Assembly (NCBI RefSeq): GCF_900167525.1
Contig: NZ_FUZQ01000004.1
Coordinates: 368,747-432,746, forward strand
Source: Krasilnikoviella flava
GTDB taxonomy: Bacteria; Actinomycetota; Actinomycetes; Actinomycetales; Cellulomonadaceae
Direction of reading: 5' to 3'
DNA length: 64,000 bases
This document shows, one piece after another, positions 18,458 through 29,649 of this stretch. How positions within the stretch are numbered: the stretch's first letter is position 1; the number at the start of each line of letters is the position of its first letter. The notes under the pieces were generated by a model. The model worked only from the letters and a program-made list of their open reading frames with translations. It ran no database searches and was not told the DNA's origin. The position numbers and the translations under genes are program-made.

Positions 18458-20029
18458 GTGGTGTTCCGGACTATTGCGACGACGGCGGCGATCCTGGTGG
18501 GCCTGGCACTGACCGGGGCGGTGGCCGGGCCGCAGTGGGACCCGGTGCCCGTCACCGACCACCTCGTCCCCGCGACCGAGGACACCGCGATCGGCGGCGT
18601 CGACGCCGAGGCGGCCGAGGAGCTCGGCGCGGTCGGGGCGTACGAGGTCCGCGAGACGGCGGTGACGATCCCGCTCGACGGCACGGCCGTGGGCGGTCTG
18701 CTGCGACAGCCGGTGGGCGACGACGGCGAGGTGCTGGCCGACCGGCCCGGCGTCGTGTACGTGCACGGCGCCGGCACGGGCAAGTCCACCGAGGCGTTCA
18801 TCGAGTCGGCGACGGCCCTCGCGAGCGCCGGCATCGTCACGCTGGTCCCGGACAAGCGGCTCGACACCTACACGACGCGCGACCGGGACTACGTGGCCAT
18901 GGCCGCCGACTACCGGCGTTCCGTGGACCTGCTGCGCACGGTCGACGGCGTGGACGCCGCGCAGGTCGGGGTCTACGGCGAGTCGGAGGGCACGTGGATC
19001 GTGCCCGTCATGCAGGCGCAGGACCCGACGATCGCGTTCACCGTCCTCGTGTCGGCGCCGGTCGTGCCGCCGCGCCAGCAGGCGGCGTTCGCGGTGGACA
19101 GCTACCTGCGCAACACCGGGGTGCCCGAGCAGGTCTTCCGCGCCATCCCGCGCGCGGTGGGCATGCAGCTGCCCGGTGGTGGTTTCGAGTACGCCGACTT
19201 CGACGTGCGGCCGTGGCTCGAGGAGCAGACGGCGCCCGTGCTGGTGGCCTACGGCACCGCCGACCCGTCCATGCCGATCGAGCAGGGGGCGCGGCAGGTC
19301 ATCGCGGACACCGCCGTGAACGGGGACGACGCCCCCGTGACGGTGCGCTACTACGCGGGGGCCAACCACGGCATCAACGTGCCGCTGGACGGCGGGATGC
19401 ACCTGCACCCGGACTTCGCGCGGGACGTCGCCACCTGGGTGCAGGGCATGCCCGCCACGGCGGATGCGGCGCCCCGGATCGCCGGGGACACGCCGAACCA
19501 GCTCTATCTCGCCTCCGCCGTCCCGCAGCCCCGCTGGTGGGGGAACGGGGACATCGTGGTGGGTGCGGTGATCGCGGGGGTCGCGCTGCTGGTGGTCGGG
19601 CCGGTGGTGTGGGGGGCGCACGCCCTGGTGCGCCGCACCCTCCTGCGCCGCTCGTCGACCGTCGCGCCCCGCCTCGCGCGCGGCTTGAGGTCGTCCCTGC
19701 TGGGACTCGCGCTCGGCTCGGTCGCGACCATGATCGCGCTGGTGGCGTACCTGCTCGCGGTGGCGCGCCTCGCCCTGGACTACGAGCGGGACGACCTCGT
19801 GGTGCAGGGCGGGTGGATCGTGGTGCGCCTCCTCGGGGTCGCGGCTGCCGTCGCGGCCGCGCTCGTGATCCGTCGCGTGGCCGACGCCCGCGCGGAGCGA
19901 CGCGCGGGGGCGGACGTCGCGGTCGCCCGCGGCTGGCCGGCCGTGCTGACGTTCTGGTGCACCCTGGCCGGCTCGCTCGCGGTCCTGGGCACCCTGGCGT
20001 ACTGGGGCGTCTACCAGCTCGGCATCTGA
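18458..20029 (+). CDS. Membrane-anchored alpha/beta hydrolase (S9/dienelactone-like)
   Basis: 523 residues. An N-terminal hydrophobic segment (TIATTAAILVGLALTGAVAG) is a signal anchor. An extracytoplasmic alpha/beta-hydrolase domain follows, with GVVYVHGAGTGKSTEAF (oxyanion HG), nucleophile elbow YGESEGTW (Ser near residue 175), Asp in AYGTADPSMP and His in YYAGANHGIN. Residues ~365-520 hold about four membrane helices. The catalytic triad looks complete, so an esterase or peptidase role is likely, but the substrate cannot be told. Fusion of a hydrolase to a C-terminal membrane bundle is unusual compared with soluble relatives. It is a single-gene unit. Confidence 0.8.
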   Translation: MVFRTIATTAAILVGLALTGAVAGPQWDPVPVTDHLVPATEDTAIGGVDAEAAEELGAVGAYEVRETAVTIPLDGTAVGGLLRQPVGDDGEVLADRPGVVYVHGAGTGKSTEAFIESATALASAGIVTLVPDKRLDTYTTRDRDYVAMAADYRRSVDLLRTVDGVDAAQVGVYGESEGTWIVPVMQAQDPTIAFTVLVSAPVVPPRQQAAFAVDSYLRNTGVPEQVFRAIPRAVGMQLPGGGFEYADFDVRPWLEEQTAPVLVAYGTADPSMPIEQGARQVIADTAVNGDDAPVTVRYYAGANHGINVPLDGGMHLHPDFARDVATWVQGMPATADAAPRIAGDTPNQLYLASAVPQPRWWGNGDIVVGAVIAGVALLVVGPVVWGAHALVRRTLLRRSSTVAPRLARGLRSSLLGLALGSVATMIALVAYLLAVARLALDYERDDLVVQGGWIVVRLLGVAAAVAAALVIRRVADARAERRAGADVAVARGWPAVLTFWCTLAGSLAVLGTLAYWGVYQLGI

Positions 20030-20155
20030 GCGAGGCGGTCGTTGTGACCAACCCGCCCGCGCGGGAGACGACGACAGGGCGCTGCGTCGGGTAGAAACGG
20101 GTGCGGGGGCACGGCACCCCGGCCCCTTCGGATCCCCAGCCCTGGAGACGCACGC

Positions 20156-21829
20156 ATGACCGACCCCGACACCCTCGACGCCCCCGAGCAGGAGCGCTCG
20201 CCGTTCGGCGGGGTGGCGGTGCGCGAGCTCGTGCGCGACGTGGTGGCCGCGTTCGCGCTGCTCGTCGCGCTCCCGCTGCCCTGGGACCACGCCCACCGCG
20301 GCAGCGACCGGCTCGAGATCGTGCTCGTGACCGTGCTCGCGCTGCTCGCCCTCGCGGCTCCCTACCTGCGCCGCGGCGGCGTCGGGCCCTCCTCGTGGGA
20401 CGTCCTCACGTCCCGTCGCACGGTGGCGTTCGCCTGCCTGCCCTACGCGGTCGTCGCCGTGGTCTACCTGGTGCTGGACGCCCTTGCCCCGGCGGACGCC
20501 GCGGGCGGGGTCGGCGCCGGGCTCGCGGTGGGCCTCGCGGGAGCCGCGCTCGCGGCGGCGCCGCGGTGGACGCACACCCCCGCCGCGGTGGCCGGGATCG
20601 TCGCGCTGGGCACGCTCGCCACTCCCGTCGCCGCCCTCGTGCAGGGCGCACCGTGGGCGGTGACCGTCGTCGGCACCCTCAACGCGCTCGTCGTGCTGGG
20701 GGTGCTGTGGTTCACCGTGGGCACCTACCTGCGCTCCGGCGACCTGTCGGCGGGCTACGTGCTGCTCGCGCTGGGCGGCGCCGTCGCACTGGAGCTCGTC
20801 CTGTTCGCCGGCGGCAACCTGCGGCCCTGGTTCGAGAGCGTGCACGGCCAGCGCCTGGGGCTGCTCCTGCTCCCGGTGGTCGCCGCGGTCACCGCACGGC
20901 GCGTCGTCGACGACGCCACGGCTGCGGCCGGCGACCCGGACGACGTGCGCGCCGCGCGCTGGGTGGCCGTCGCCGTGCGCGCGTTCGGGCTCGTCGCCCT
21001 GGTCGCGGCGTTCGTCGCCCTCGTCGCGCTGGTGCTCGTCGTCGCCGACGGCGTGAGCGTGGGCCGGGTGCTGCGCCTCGTGGTCGGCGTGCTGATGGCC
21101 GGTGTCGCGGTCGCCGCGCGGCGCTCCCTCGCGCGCGACCCGCGTGCCGGGCACGTCACCGCCGTGGGCGCCGCGTGCGTGATCGTCGTGCTCGGGCTGG
21201 TGATCGTCGTCGCACGGGCCGGCCTCGGCACCCAGTCCAACGTCGAGGAGCTGCTGGTCGCCTTCGGGCTGCCGGCCGTCGCCCTGGCCGTGCTGCTCGT
21301 GCCGCCGTCGGTCCGCGAGCTCGTCGCCTCGGCTCCGGAGTCGCCCGAACCCGTGGCCGCGGCGCCCGTCACCGAGGTGGCGGAGCCCGCCACCGGTGCG
21401 GTGCAGGTCTCCGCGCCCGCCGGCTCCGCTGACGAGACGCCGGCCGAGCGCACGACGCCCGAGGCGGAGCGGGCATCCTGGAGCGTGGCCGCGCCGGTAG
21501 CGACCGAGCCGCAGGCGGCGCCCCGGACGGCGGCGCGCCCGCTCGACGCCACGCAGCAGATGGAGCCCGTGCGCGTCACCCAGGCGCCCGACTCCACGCA
21601 GGTGCTGCCGCCGGTGCGGGAGGCTCCGCCCGCGCAGGCCCCCGGATGGACCGCCGCCCAGGCGATGGACCCGTCGACGCCGCTCGCCGACCTCGCGCGC
21701 ATCTCGGCGGAGGCGCCGCACCTGCGCTCCTACGTGGCCGCGAACCCGTCCACCTACCCGGCCCTGCTGGACTGGCTCGGTGCCCTCGGCGACCCCGCCG
21801 TGGACGCCGCGCTGCGCTCCCGGCGGTAG
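20156..21829 (+). CDS. Multi-pass membrane protein with C-terminal LRV-like domain
   Basis: 557 residues. After a short cytosolic start, about ten hydrophobic helices fill residues 30-385 (for example VVAAFALLVALPLPW, VTVLALLALAAPYL, LGLVIVVARAGLG). An Ala/Pro/Thr-rich linker of about 110 residues follows. The last ~55 residues (AAQAMDPSTPLADLARISAEAPHL...VAANPSTYPALLDWLGALGDPAVDAAL) resemble the variant leucine-rich repeat module found at the ends of many actinobacterial proteins. I believe related proteins are listed as DUF7937. No catalytic motif is visible. It stands alone between the hydrolase and leuA. Confidence 0.75.
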   Translation: MTDPDTLDAPEQERSPFGGVAVRELVRDVVAAFALLVALPLPWDHAHRGSDRLEIVLVTVLALLALAAPYLRRGGVGPSSWDVLTSRRTVAFACLPYAVVAVVYLVLDALAPADAAGGVGAGLAVGLAGAALAAAPRWTHTPAAVAGIVALGTLATPVAALVQGAPWAVTVVGTLNALVVLGVLWFTVGTYLRSGDLSAGYVLLALGGAVALELVLFAGGNLRPWFESVHGQRLGLLLLPVVAAVTARRVVDDATAAAGDPDDVRAARWVAVAVRAFGLVALVAAFVALVALVLVVADGVSVGRVLRLVVGVLMAGVAVAARRSLARDPRAGHVTAVGAACVIVVLGLVIVVARAGLGTQSNVEELLVAFGLPAVALAVLLVPPSVRELVASAPESPEPVAAAPVTEVAEPATGAVQVSAPAGSADETPAERTTPEAERASWSVAAPVATEPQAAPRTAARPLDATQQMEPVRVTQAPDSTQVLPPVREAPPAQAPGWTAAQAMDPSTPLADLARISAEAPHLRSYVAANPSTYPALLDWLGALGDPAVDAALRSRR

Positions 21830-21898
21830 GCCCCTGCCCTGCGCCGTGCGGCGTCCGGCCGGATGTCGGACGCCTCGGGCGGCGCTCGGACGAAGGTG

Positions 21899-21904
21899 TA
21901 CGGT
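21899..21904 (+). promoter_or_regulatory. -10 element of leuA attenuator promoter
   Basis: TACGGT ends 6 nt before the GTG of the leader peptide, so the leader ORF is predicted to be at the very 5' end of the mRNA. Confidence 0.6.
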
Positions 21905-21910
21905 GGCAGC

Positions 21911-21942
21911 GTGCAGCGCACGGTGAGCCTTCTCCTTCGGTG

Positions 21943-21961
<19 letters not shown>
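21911..21961 (+). CDS. leuA leader peptide (attenuator)
   Basis: A 16-codon ORF, MQRTVSLLLRCRGGAF, ending in TAG, 105 bp before leuA. Three consecutive Leu codons (CTT CTC CTT, 21929-21937) include CTT, which is rare in this GC-rich DNA; that is expected for a sensor of charged tRNA-Leu. The LLLRCRGG core matches the leucine leader peptides I know from actinobacterial leuA genes. No Shine-Dalgarno is present; the -10 hexamer 6 nt upstream implies leaderless translation. An internal GTG at 21923 would give a 12-residue form. Confidence 0.82.
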
Positions 21962-23839
<1,878 letters not shown>

Positions 23840-23857
23840 GCCGGCGCCACGACCCGT

Positions 23858-23895
23858 CAGAGCCACGTCGGGGTGCGTACCCCGACGTGGCTCTG
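23858..23895 (+). terminator. Rho-independent terminator after leuA
   Basis: A perfect 16-bp stem (23858-23873 and 23880-23895) with a 6-nt loop, followed by CCACTTTT. Confidence 0.85.
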
Positions 23896-23919
23896 CCACT
23901 TTTCGTGGGTGGGGGCTGA

Positions 23920-23925
23920 GAGAAT
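23920..23925 (+). promoter_or_regulatory. -10 element of leaderless recO promoter
   Basis: GAGAAT ends 6 nt before GTG 23932. It lies immediately after the leuA terminator, as expected for a new transcription unit. Confidence 0.55.
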
Positions 23926-23931
23926 GGGCCC

Positions 23932-24663
23932 GTGCCCCTGTACCGAGACGACGCGATCGTGCTGCGCACCCACAAGCTGGGCGAGGCCGACCGGATCGTC
24001 ACGTTCCTCACCCGCGAGCACGGCAAGGTGCGCGGGGTCGGACGCGGGGTGCGTCGCACGTCGTCGCGCTTCGGGGCGCGACTGGAGCCGTTCATGGTCG
24101 TGGACGTGCAGCTGCACACAGGGCGCAACCTCGACACCGTGACGCAGGTCGAGACGGTGGGGCCGTACGCCCGCGCGATCTGTGAGGACTACGCGATGTA
24201 CACGTCAGGCGCGGCGATGCTCGAGGCCGCCGACCGGCTGGTGGCGGCGGAGCACGAGCCGGCGGTGCAGCAGTACTGGTTGCTCGCGGGCGCCCTGCGG
24301 GCGCTGGCGGAGGGCGCGCACGCGCCGGGCCTGGTGCTCGACTCGTACCTGCTGCGCGGGCTCGCCGTCGCCGGCTGGGCGCCGTCGTTCAACGACTGCG
24401 CCCGCTGCGGCGAGCCCGGTCCGCACCACGCGTTCTCGGTGGGGCAGGGCGGCGCCGTGTGCTCCCGCTGCCGCCCGCCGGGCTCCACCGCCCCGGCTCC
24501 GGAGACGTTCGCGCTGCTCGGCGCCCTGCTCGGCGGTGACTGGGAGACGGCGGACGCCTCCGACGCACGCCACCGCACCGAGGCGTCCGGGCTGGTGGCC
24601 GCGTACTCGCAGTACTACCTGGAGCGCACGCTGCGTTCCCTGCGCATGATCGAGCGCGCTTGA
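23932..24663 (+). CDS. recO: DNA repair protein RecO
   Basis: 243 residues. An N-terminal OB fold opens with [38 protein letters not shown], the family signature. A helical domain follows with a zinc-binding CxxC pair (CARCGEPG and CSRCRPP). It works in the RecFOR pathway, loading RecA on SSB-coated gaps and annealing strands. The GTG start has no Shine-Dalgarno but has a -10 hexamer 6 nt upstream. uppS follows 30 nt downstream, a conserved pairing in actinobacteria. Confidence 0.96.
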   Translation: MPLYRDDAIVLRTHKLGEADRIVTFLTREHGKVRGVGRGVRRTSSRFGARLEPFMVVDVQLHTGRNLDTVTQVETVGPYARAICEDYAMYTSGAAMLEAADRLVAAEHEPAVQQYWLLAGALRALAEGAHAPGLVLDSYLLRGLAVAGWAPSFNDCARCGEPGPHHAFSVGQGGAVCSRCRPPGSTAPAPETFALLGALLGGDWETADASDARHRTEASGLVAAYSQYYLERTLRSLRMIERA

Positions 24664-24693
24664 TCGGGCGCGCATGACCGAGAGAGAGGCCTG

Positions 24694-25491
24694 ATGCCCC
24701 GCACCGCCGACGCCCGGTACGCCGAGCCCTACCCGCACCCGTCGGGTGCGACGCCGCCCGCGATCCCCGCCCAGTTCGTGCCGAACCACGTGGCGATCGT
24801 CATGGACGGCAACGGCAGGTGGGCCAACGCTCGCGGGTTGCCGCGCGTCGAGGGGCACAAGCAGGGGGAGAAGTCGCTGCTCGACGTCGTCGCCGGCGCC
24901 GTGCAGATCGGGGTCAAGCACGTGTCGGCGTACGCGTTCAGCACCGAGAACTGGAAGCGGTCGCCCGACGAGGTGAAGTTCCTCATGAACTTCAACCGTG
25001 ACGTCATCCGCCGGCGCCGCGACGAGATGTCCTCGTGGGGAGTGCGCATCCGCTGGGCCGGACGACGCCCGAAGCTGTGGGGCTCGGTGATCAAGGAGCT
25101 GCAGGTCGCCGAGGAGATGACCCGGGAGAACGACCGCTGCACGCTGACGATGTGCGTCAACTACGGCGGCCGGGCCGAGATCGCCGACGCCGCCGCCGCG
25201 ATCGCGCGCGACGCCGCCGCCGGCAGGCTCAACCCGGCGCGCGTCTCCGAGAAGACGGTGCAGAAGTACCTGGACGAGCCCGACCTGCCCGACGTCGACC
25301 TGTTCCTGCGCTCGTCGGGGGAGCAGCGCACGTCCAACTTCATGATCTGGCAGGCCGCCTACGCGGAGATGGTGTTCCTGCCCGAGCCGTGGCCGGACGT
25401 CGATCGGCGGCACCTGTGGCGCGCAGTGGAGGAGTTCGCCCGTCGCGACCGGCGCTACGGCGGCGCGGTGGACACCCCCGACGAGGACTGA
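24694..25491 (+). CDS. uppS: Isoprenyl transferase (undecaprenyl/polyprenyl diphosphate synthase, cis-prenyltransferase)
   Basis: 265 residues from ATG 24694 (GAGAGAGG upstream). Conserved cis-prenyltransferase regions are all present: [12 protein letters not shown] (catalytic Asp), [26 protein letters not shown], and [24 protein letters not shown]. It extends an allylic diphosphate with isopentenyl diphosphate to make the lipid carrier for peptidoglycan and polysaccharide. Actinobacteria often carry two such enzymes with different chain lengths, so the product length is not certain. Confidence 0.93.
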   Translation: MPRTADARYAEPYPHPSGATPPAIPAQFVPNHVAIVMDGNGRWANARGLPRVEGHKQGEKSLLDVVAGAVQIGVKHVSAYAFSTENWKRSPDEVKFLMNFNRDVIRRRRDEMSSWGVRIRWAGRRPKLWGSVIKELQVAEEMTRENDRCTLTMCVNYGGRAEIADAAAAIARDAAAGRLNPARVSEKTVQKYLDEPDLPDVDLFLRSSGEQRTSNFMIWQAAYAEMVFLPEPWPDVDRRHLWRAVEEFARRDRRYGGAVDTPDED

Positions 25492-25507
25492 GCGGCCCCC
25501 GACACGG

Positions 25508-25544
25508 GTCGAGCCCGCCGGGACCGTGTCCCGGCGGGCTCGAC
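25508..25544. terminator. Bidirectional terminator between uppS and siderophore-binding protein gene
   Basis: A perfect 17-bp stem (25508-25524 and 25528-25544) with a 3-nt loop, between two convergent genes. Confidence 0.85.
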
Positions 25545-25563
25545 GGGCGCGGGCCCGCGGCGG

Positions 25564-26619
25564 TCAGTCGCCGAGGGTCTCGGCCATGGAGTCGACGAGG
25601 GCGGGGATCCCGTCCTCCCAGTACACCGACAGCGCGGTGGGCGGGGACACGGCGGACACCTGCGGCGTGCCGACGACCTCGACCACCTTGCCGGCCTTGA
25701 CCGCCGGGATCGCCTGGAGGTCCTTGTTGTCCTCGAAGGCCTGGGCGGCCTCCTCGCTGGCCGAGTAGGAGATGACGAAGTCCGAGTCGAGCTTGTCCAG
25801 CTCCTCGTAGGACAGGTCGAAGTAGAAGCTGCCGTTCGACGTGTCGAGCTCCGCGACCGACGGCGCGTTCTTGACGCCGAGCCCCTCGAGGAACACGGTC
25901 CGCGGGTCGCTCGACGTGTACACGGACACGATGCCCTTCGTCGGGTCGTCGTAGATCGCCGCGAACGTCTTGCTGGCGAACTCGGGGTGCTCGGCGGCCT
26001 TCTGGGCGACGAAGTCGTCGATGTCGGCGAGCACCTGGTCGCCGGCGTCGGAGCGGCCGAGCGCCTGGGCCGTGAGCGTGATCGTGTCCTGCCACGTCGT
26101 GGTCCACGGGGCGTCCGGGTAGGCGACGACGGGGGCGACGTCGCTCAGCACGTCGTACTGCTCCTGGGTCAGCCCGGAGTACGGGGCCACGATCAGGTCG
26201 GGGGCGGCCTCGACGAACTCCTCGTAGGGCACCGTGCTGCCGCCCTCCGGGTCGGACAGGATGGCGGGCTTGTCCACGCCCTCCTCCTCGTAGGCCTCCT
26301 CGACCCACGGCAGCAGCGCGTCCTCGCCGACGGTGTAGATCTGCTCGGCGACGGCGACGGGGTAGACGCCCGCCGCGACGGCGGCCTCGGTGGAGCCCCA
26401 GCCCCAGGTGGCGACGCGCTGCGGCGTCTCCTCGATCACCGTCTCCCCGAGCGCGTGCTCGATCGTGATCGGGAACTCGTCGGTGGCCTCGGACCGGACG
26501 TTGCCCGAGGCGGCGGACTCGCCGTCCTCCGGGGTGTCGTCGGAGGCGCAGCCGGCGAGGGTCAGGGCGGCCGTCGCCGAGAGGGCGGCGGCAGCGGCGA
26601 GAGGACGGCGAAGACGCAC
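25564..26619 (-). CDS. Iron-siderophore ABC transporter substrate-binding lipoprotein
   Basis: 351 residues from GTG 26619 with GAGGAG upstream. A lipoprotein signal ends LTLAGC (lipobox Cys near residue 24), followed by an acidic linker. The mature part is a class III periplasmic-binding-protein fold (FhuD/FepB/CeuE like): ETPQRVATWGWGSTEAAVAAGVYPVAV, APDLIVAPYSGLTQEQYDVLSDVAPVVAY, and a long connecting helix. It captures ferric siderophore outside the cell for the permeases encoded just upstream. It has its own DtxR/IdeR-like box 49 bp before the start, so it can be transcribed apart from the permease genes. The ligand is not identifiable. Confidence 0.93.
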   Translation of the reverse strand: MRLRRPLAAAAALSATAALTLAGCASDDTPEDGESAASGNVRSEATDEFPITIEHALGETVIEETPQRVATWGWGSTEAAVAAGVYPVAVAEQIYTVGEDALLPWVEEAYEEEGVDKPAILSDPEGGSTVPYEEFVEAAPDLIVAPYSGLTQEQYDVLSDVAPVVAYPDAPWTTTWQDTITLTAQALGRSDAGDQVLADIDDFVAQKAAEHPEFASKTFAAIYDDPTKGIVSVYTSSDPRTVFLEGLGVKNAPSVAELDTSNGSFYFDLSYEELDKLDSDFVISYSASEEAAQAFEDNKDLQAIPAVKAGKVVEVVGTPQVSAVSPPTALSVYWEDGIPALVDSMAETLGD

Positions 26620-26667
26620 GAGTACTCCTCGGTGTGCTCGCGCCGACGGCGCGAGAGGAACAGTAGG

Positions 26668-26686
26668 TGAGGCGAGCCTAACCTAT
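26668..26686 (-). promoter_or_regulatory. DtxR/IdeR-like iron box upstream of the siderophore-binding protein gene
   Basis: TGAGGCGAGCCTAACCTAT matches the 19-bp consensus TTAGGTTAGSCTAACCTAA at 15 positions. It overlaps the last codon of the ATPase gene. It predicts iron-dependent repression of the binding protein. Confidence 0.75.
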
Positions 26687-27549
26687 GTCGTAGCGCCGTC
26701 GTGCGTCCGTCCGAGGGGGACCACGAGCGGCGTCCCCGACACCGGGTCCGGCACCACCCGGGCACGGAGCCCGAACGCCGCGTGCACCGAGGCCGCCGTG
26801 AGCACGTCGCCCGGCCGGCCCTCGGCCACCACCTGCCCGGCGCTCATGACCACGAGGTGGTCGGCGTACCGGGCGGCGAGGTTCAGCTCGTGCAGCACCA
26901 TGACGACGGTGGTGCCGTGGGTCCGGTTCAGCTCGGTCAGCAGGTCGAGCAGGTCTACCTGGTGGGCCAGGTCGAGGTAGGTCGTGGGCTCGTCGAGCAG
27001 CACGATGTCCGTCTCCTGTGCCAGCACCATCGCGATCCACACGCGCTGGCGCTGCCCGCCCGACAGCTCGGCCACCGGCCGGTCGGCGAGGTCGGCGACA
27101 CCGGTGGCCTCGAGGGCGCGCAGCACGGCGCCGTCGTCCGTGGAGCTGTGCCGGCCGAACCATCCCTGGTGCGGGTACCGGCCGCGGGCCACCAGCTCGG
27201 CGACGCGGACGCCGTCGGGGGCGATCGACGACTGGGGCAGCACCCCCACCCGCTTCGCGAGCTCCTTGCGCGACAGTGCGCCCACGTCCTCCCCGCCCAG
27301 GGTGACGCTCCCGCCGTCGAGCGGGTGCAGGCGCGCCAGACCGCGCAGCAGCGTGGACTTGCCGCACGCGTTCGGGCCGACGATCGCCGTCACGCTGCCG
27401 GCGGGGAGCTCGAGGTCGAGACCGTCGATCACGCGGCGCCCGTCGTAACCGAGGCTCACGCCGTGCGCGCGCAGCGTCACGTCGGGGGCGGCCTCGCGGG
27501 TGGCGGCGGGACGCGCGGGCGCCGGTGCGGGCCGGTGCACGTCGGTCAT
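26683..27549 (-). CDS. Iron-siderophore ABC transporter ATP-binding protein
   Basis: 288 residues, with ATG overlapping the permease stop (ATGA). Walker A GPNACGKST, signature ELSGGQRQRV, Walker B IVLLDEPTTYLDL and switch His (VLHELNLAARYAD) place it in the FepC/FecE subfamily. There is an Ala/Pro-rich N-terminal tail of about 25 residues. It powers import through the two FecCD permeases. GPNACGKS replaces the usual GPNGCGKS/GPNGAGKS (Ala for Gly), a tolerated change in this subfamily. Confidence 0.95.
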   Translation of the reverse strand: MTDVHRPAPAPARPAATREAAPDVTLRAHGVSLGYDGRRVIDGLDLELPAGSVTAIVGPNACGKSTLLRGLARLHPLDGGSVTLGGEDVGALSRKELAKRVGVLPQSSIAPDGVRVAELVARGRYPHQGWFGRHSSTDDGAVLRALEATGVADLADRPVAELSGGQRQRVWIAMVLAQETDIVLLDEPTTYLDLAHQVDLLDLLTELNRTHGTTVVMVLHELNLAARYADHLVVMSAGQVVAEGRPGDVLTAASVHAAFGLRARVVPDPVSGTPLVVPLGRTHDGATT

Positions 27550-28610
27550 GCGAGTGCCTTCCTTCGGTCGGTGGCCAGGAGCCACAGCAGGTAGGGGGCG
27601 CCGATGAGGCCGGTCACGATGCCGGTGGGGGCCTCGACACCGAACAGCAGGTGCTGCCCCACGACGTCGGCGGCGAGAACGAGCAGCGCACCCGTGAGCA
27701 CGGAGACGACGAGCGCGGCGCCGCCGTCGTCGAGGAGCCGGCGCGCGATGGCGGGGGCGACGAGCGCGACGAACGCGAGCGGACCGACGAACGACGTCGC
27801 GACGCCCACGAGGCCGACGGCGAGGAGCAACGACGTGACGCGGGCCGCGTCGACGGGGACGCCGAGGGCGCGCGCGTTGTCGTCCCCGAGCGCGAGCGGG
27901 CCCTGCCACCGCGACGCCAGGGCGACCCCGGCGCCCAGCACCAGGGCGGCCACGGCGAACGTCACGAGGTCGGCGCCGCGCACGTCGGCGACGCTCCCGA
28001 CCGTCCAGACGAGCGCGGACTGCGCCGCCCGGATCTCGACGCTCGCCAGCAGCCACGCCAGCAAGGACGAGCACAGGTACGCGAAGCCGACGCCGACCAG
28101 GACGAAGCGGATCGAATGCAGGCCCTGGCGCCAGGCGAACAGCCAGATCAGCAGGGCGACGACCAGTGCGCCGGCGAACGCCGCCCCGGACACGGCCAGC
28201 CCGGTGAGCCCGAGCACGAGCATGGCCGTGACGGCCCCGAGGCTGGCGCCGCTGGCGATGCCGAGGATGTCCGGGCTGGCCAGGGGGTTGCGGAGCGTGG
28301 TCTGGAAGAGCGCGCCGGCGAGCCCGAACGACGCGCCCGCGAGCACCGCCGTCTCGATGCGCGGCAGCCGCAGCCGGTGCACGACGAACACGTCGGCGTC
28401 GGAGCCGGCACCGAACAGCGCCGCCAGGGCGCGGCCGGGCGCGAGCGAGGCCTCGCCGAGCGTGAGAGCGAGGGTCGCCATCGCCACGAGGAGGACCGCG
28501 AGCGTGGCCACCACGAGCGCGAGCCGGCGCCGGCGGCGGTGCCGGAGGGTGGCGACGGGGTCGGCCGGGAGCCCCGGGGCGGCCGGGCGGGCGGCGAGCT
28601 CGGCGGTCAC
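27546..28610 (-). CDS. FecCD-family iron-siderophore permease, second subunit
   Basis: 354 residues from GTG 28610. About ten membrane helices. The FecCD signature RLPRIETAVLAGASFGLAGALFQTTLRNPLASPDILGIASGASLGA is clear, and GLVGVATSFVGPLAFVALVAPAIARRL is near the C-terminus. It forms a heterodimer with the product of 28612-29649. One nucleotide separates it from the upstream permease stop, and it overlaps the ATPase gene by 4 nt. Confidence 0.95.
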   Translation of the reverse strand: MTAELAARPAAPGLPADPVATLRHRRRRRLALVVATLAVLLVAMATLALTLGEASLAPGRALAALFGAGSDADVFVVHRLRLPRIETAVLAGASFGLAGALFQTTLRNPLASPDILGIASGASLGAVTAMLVLGLTGLAVSGAAFAGALVVALLIWLFAWRQGLHSIRFVLVGVGFAYLCSSLLAWLLASVEIRAAQSALVWTVGSVADVRGADLVTFAVAALVLGAGVALASRWQGPLALGDDNARALGVPVDAARVTSLLLAVGLVGVATSFVGPLAFVALVAPAIARRLLDDGGAALVVSVLTGALLVLAADVVGQHLLFGVEAPTGIVTGLIGAPYLLWLLATDRRKALA

Positions 28611-28611
28611 G

Positions 28612-29649
28612 TCACACCCCCGCCACGGTCTTGCCGCGGGCGACCGCTACAAGGACGGGGGCGCCGATCGCGGCGGCGACCACGCCGGCCTCGAGCTCGG
28701 AGTGCGGCAGCACGAGCCGGCCGATGACGTCGGCGCCCAGCAGCATGACGGGGCCGAGGACGGCGGTCAGCGGCACGATCCACCGGTAGTCCGTGCCGAC
28801 GAGTCGCCGGGCGGCGTGCGGGACGGCGAGCCCGACGAGGGCGATCGGGCCGGCCAGCGCCGTCGCCGTGCCGGCGAGCAGGATGACGGCGACCGCCGCG
28901 AGCCCCCGCGTCACGCCGACGCGCTGGCCGAGCGCGGAGGCGACGTCGTCGCCGAGCGCGAGCATGGACAACCGGTGCGCCAAGGCGCCCGCGAGCACCA
29001 CGCCGACGGCGACGAACGGCCACAGCACCGTGATGGTCTCCATGCCGCGCCCGGTGAGCGATCCCACGGCCCAGAACCGGTACATGTTGAACGCCTCGGG
29101 GTCGCGCAGCAGCACCAGGGTGATGAGCGGCGTGATGAGCGCGGTCACGGTGGCGCCGACGAGGGCGAGCTTGACCGGCTGCCCGGAGCCGATGGAGAAG
29201 ACGAGCAGTGCGGCGGCGGCGGTGCCCGCGAAGGCGAACCAGACGAACCCGAGCGGGGACGACACGCCGAGCATCGAGACGGCGACGACGACGGCGAGGG
29301 ATGCCCCGGAGTTGAGGCCGAGCAGGCCCGGGTCGGCGATGGGGTTGCGCGTGACGCCCTGGACGAGGGTGCCGGCGATGCCGAGGGCGGTGCCCGCGGC
29401 GAGGCCGACGAGCGTGCGGGGCACGCGCTGGTCGCGCACCACGTCGTGGTCGACGTTCCCGGCGACCGGGTGGGTCAGCGCCTGCCAGACGGTCGCGACG
29501 TCGATGTCGCGCACACCGAGTGCCAGGCTGGCGACGACGACGACCGCCAGCACCGCGACCGTGGCGGCGACCACGAGCAGTCGGCCGCGGGTGCGCCGGG
29601 CGACGAGGGCGGCAGCGGGCCGGGGTGCGACGTCGGTCGTCGCGCTCAC
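28612..29649 (-). CDS. FecCD-family iron-siderophore permease, first subunit
   Basis: 345 residues from GTG 29649, which overlaps the DedA-like stop (GTGA). Signature RVPRTLVGLAAGTALGIAGTLVQGVTRNPIADPGLLGLNSGASLAV, then ALAGPIALVGLAVPHAARRLVGTDYRW. About nine or ten helices. It is the first of two permease subunits typical of Gram-positive siderophore systems. Coupled starts through the operon suggest balanced synthesis. Confidence 0.95.
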   Translation of the reverse strand: MSATTDVAPRPAAALVARRTRGRLLVVAATVAVLAVVVVASLALGVRDIDVATVWQALTHPVAGNVDHDVVRDQRVPRTLVGLAAGTALGIAGTLVQGVTRNPIADPGLLGLNSGASLAVVVAVSMLGVSSPLGFVWFAFAGTAAAALLVFSIGSGQPVKLALVGATVTALITPLITLVLLRDPEAFNMYRFWAVGSLTGRGMETITVLWPFVAVGVVLAGALAHRLSMLALGDDVASALGQRVGVTRGLAAVAVILLAGTATALAGPIALVGLAVPHAARRLVGTDYRWIVPLTAVLGPVMLLGADVIGRLVLPHSELEAGVVAAAIGAPVLVAVARGKTVAGV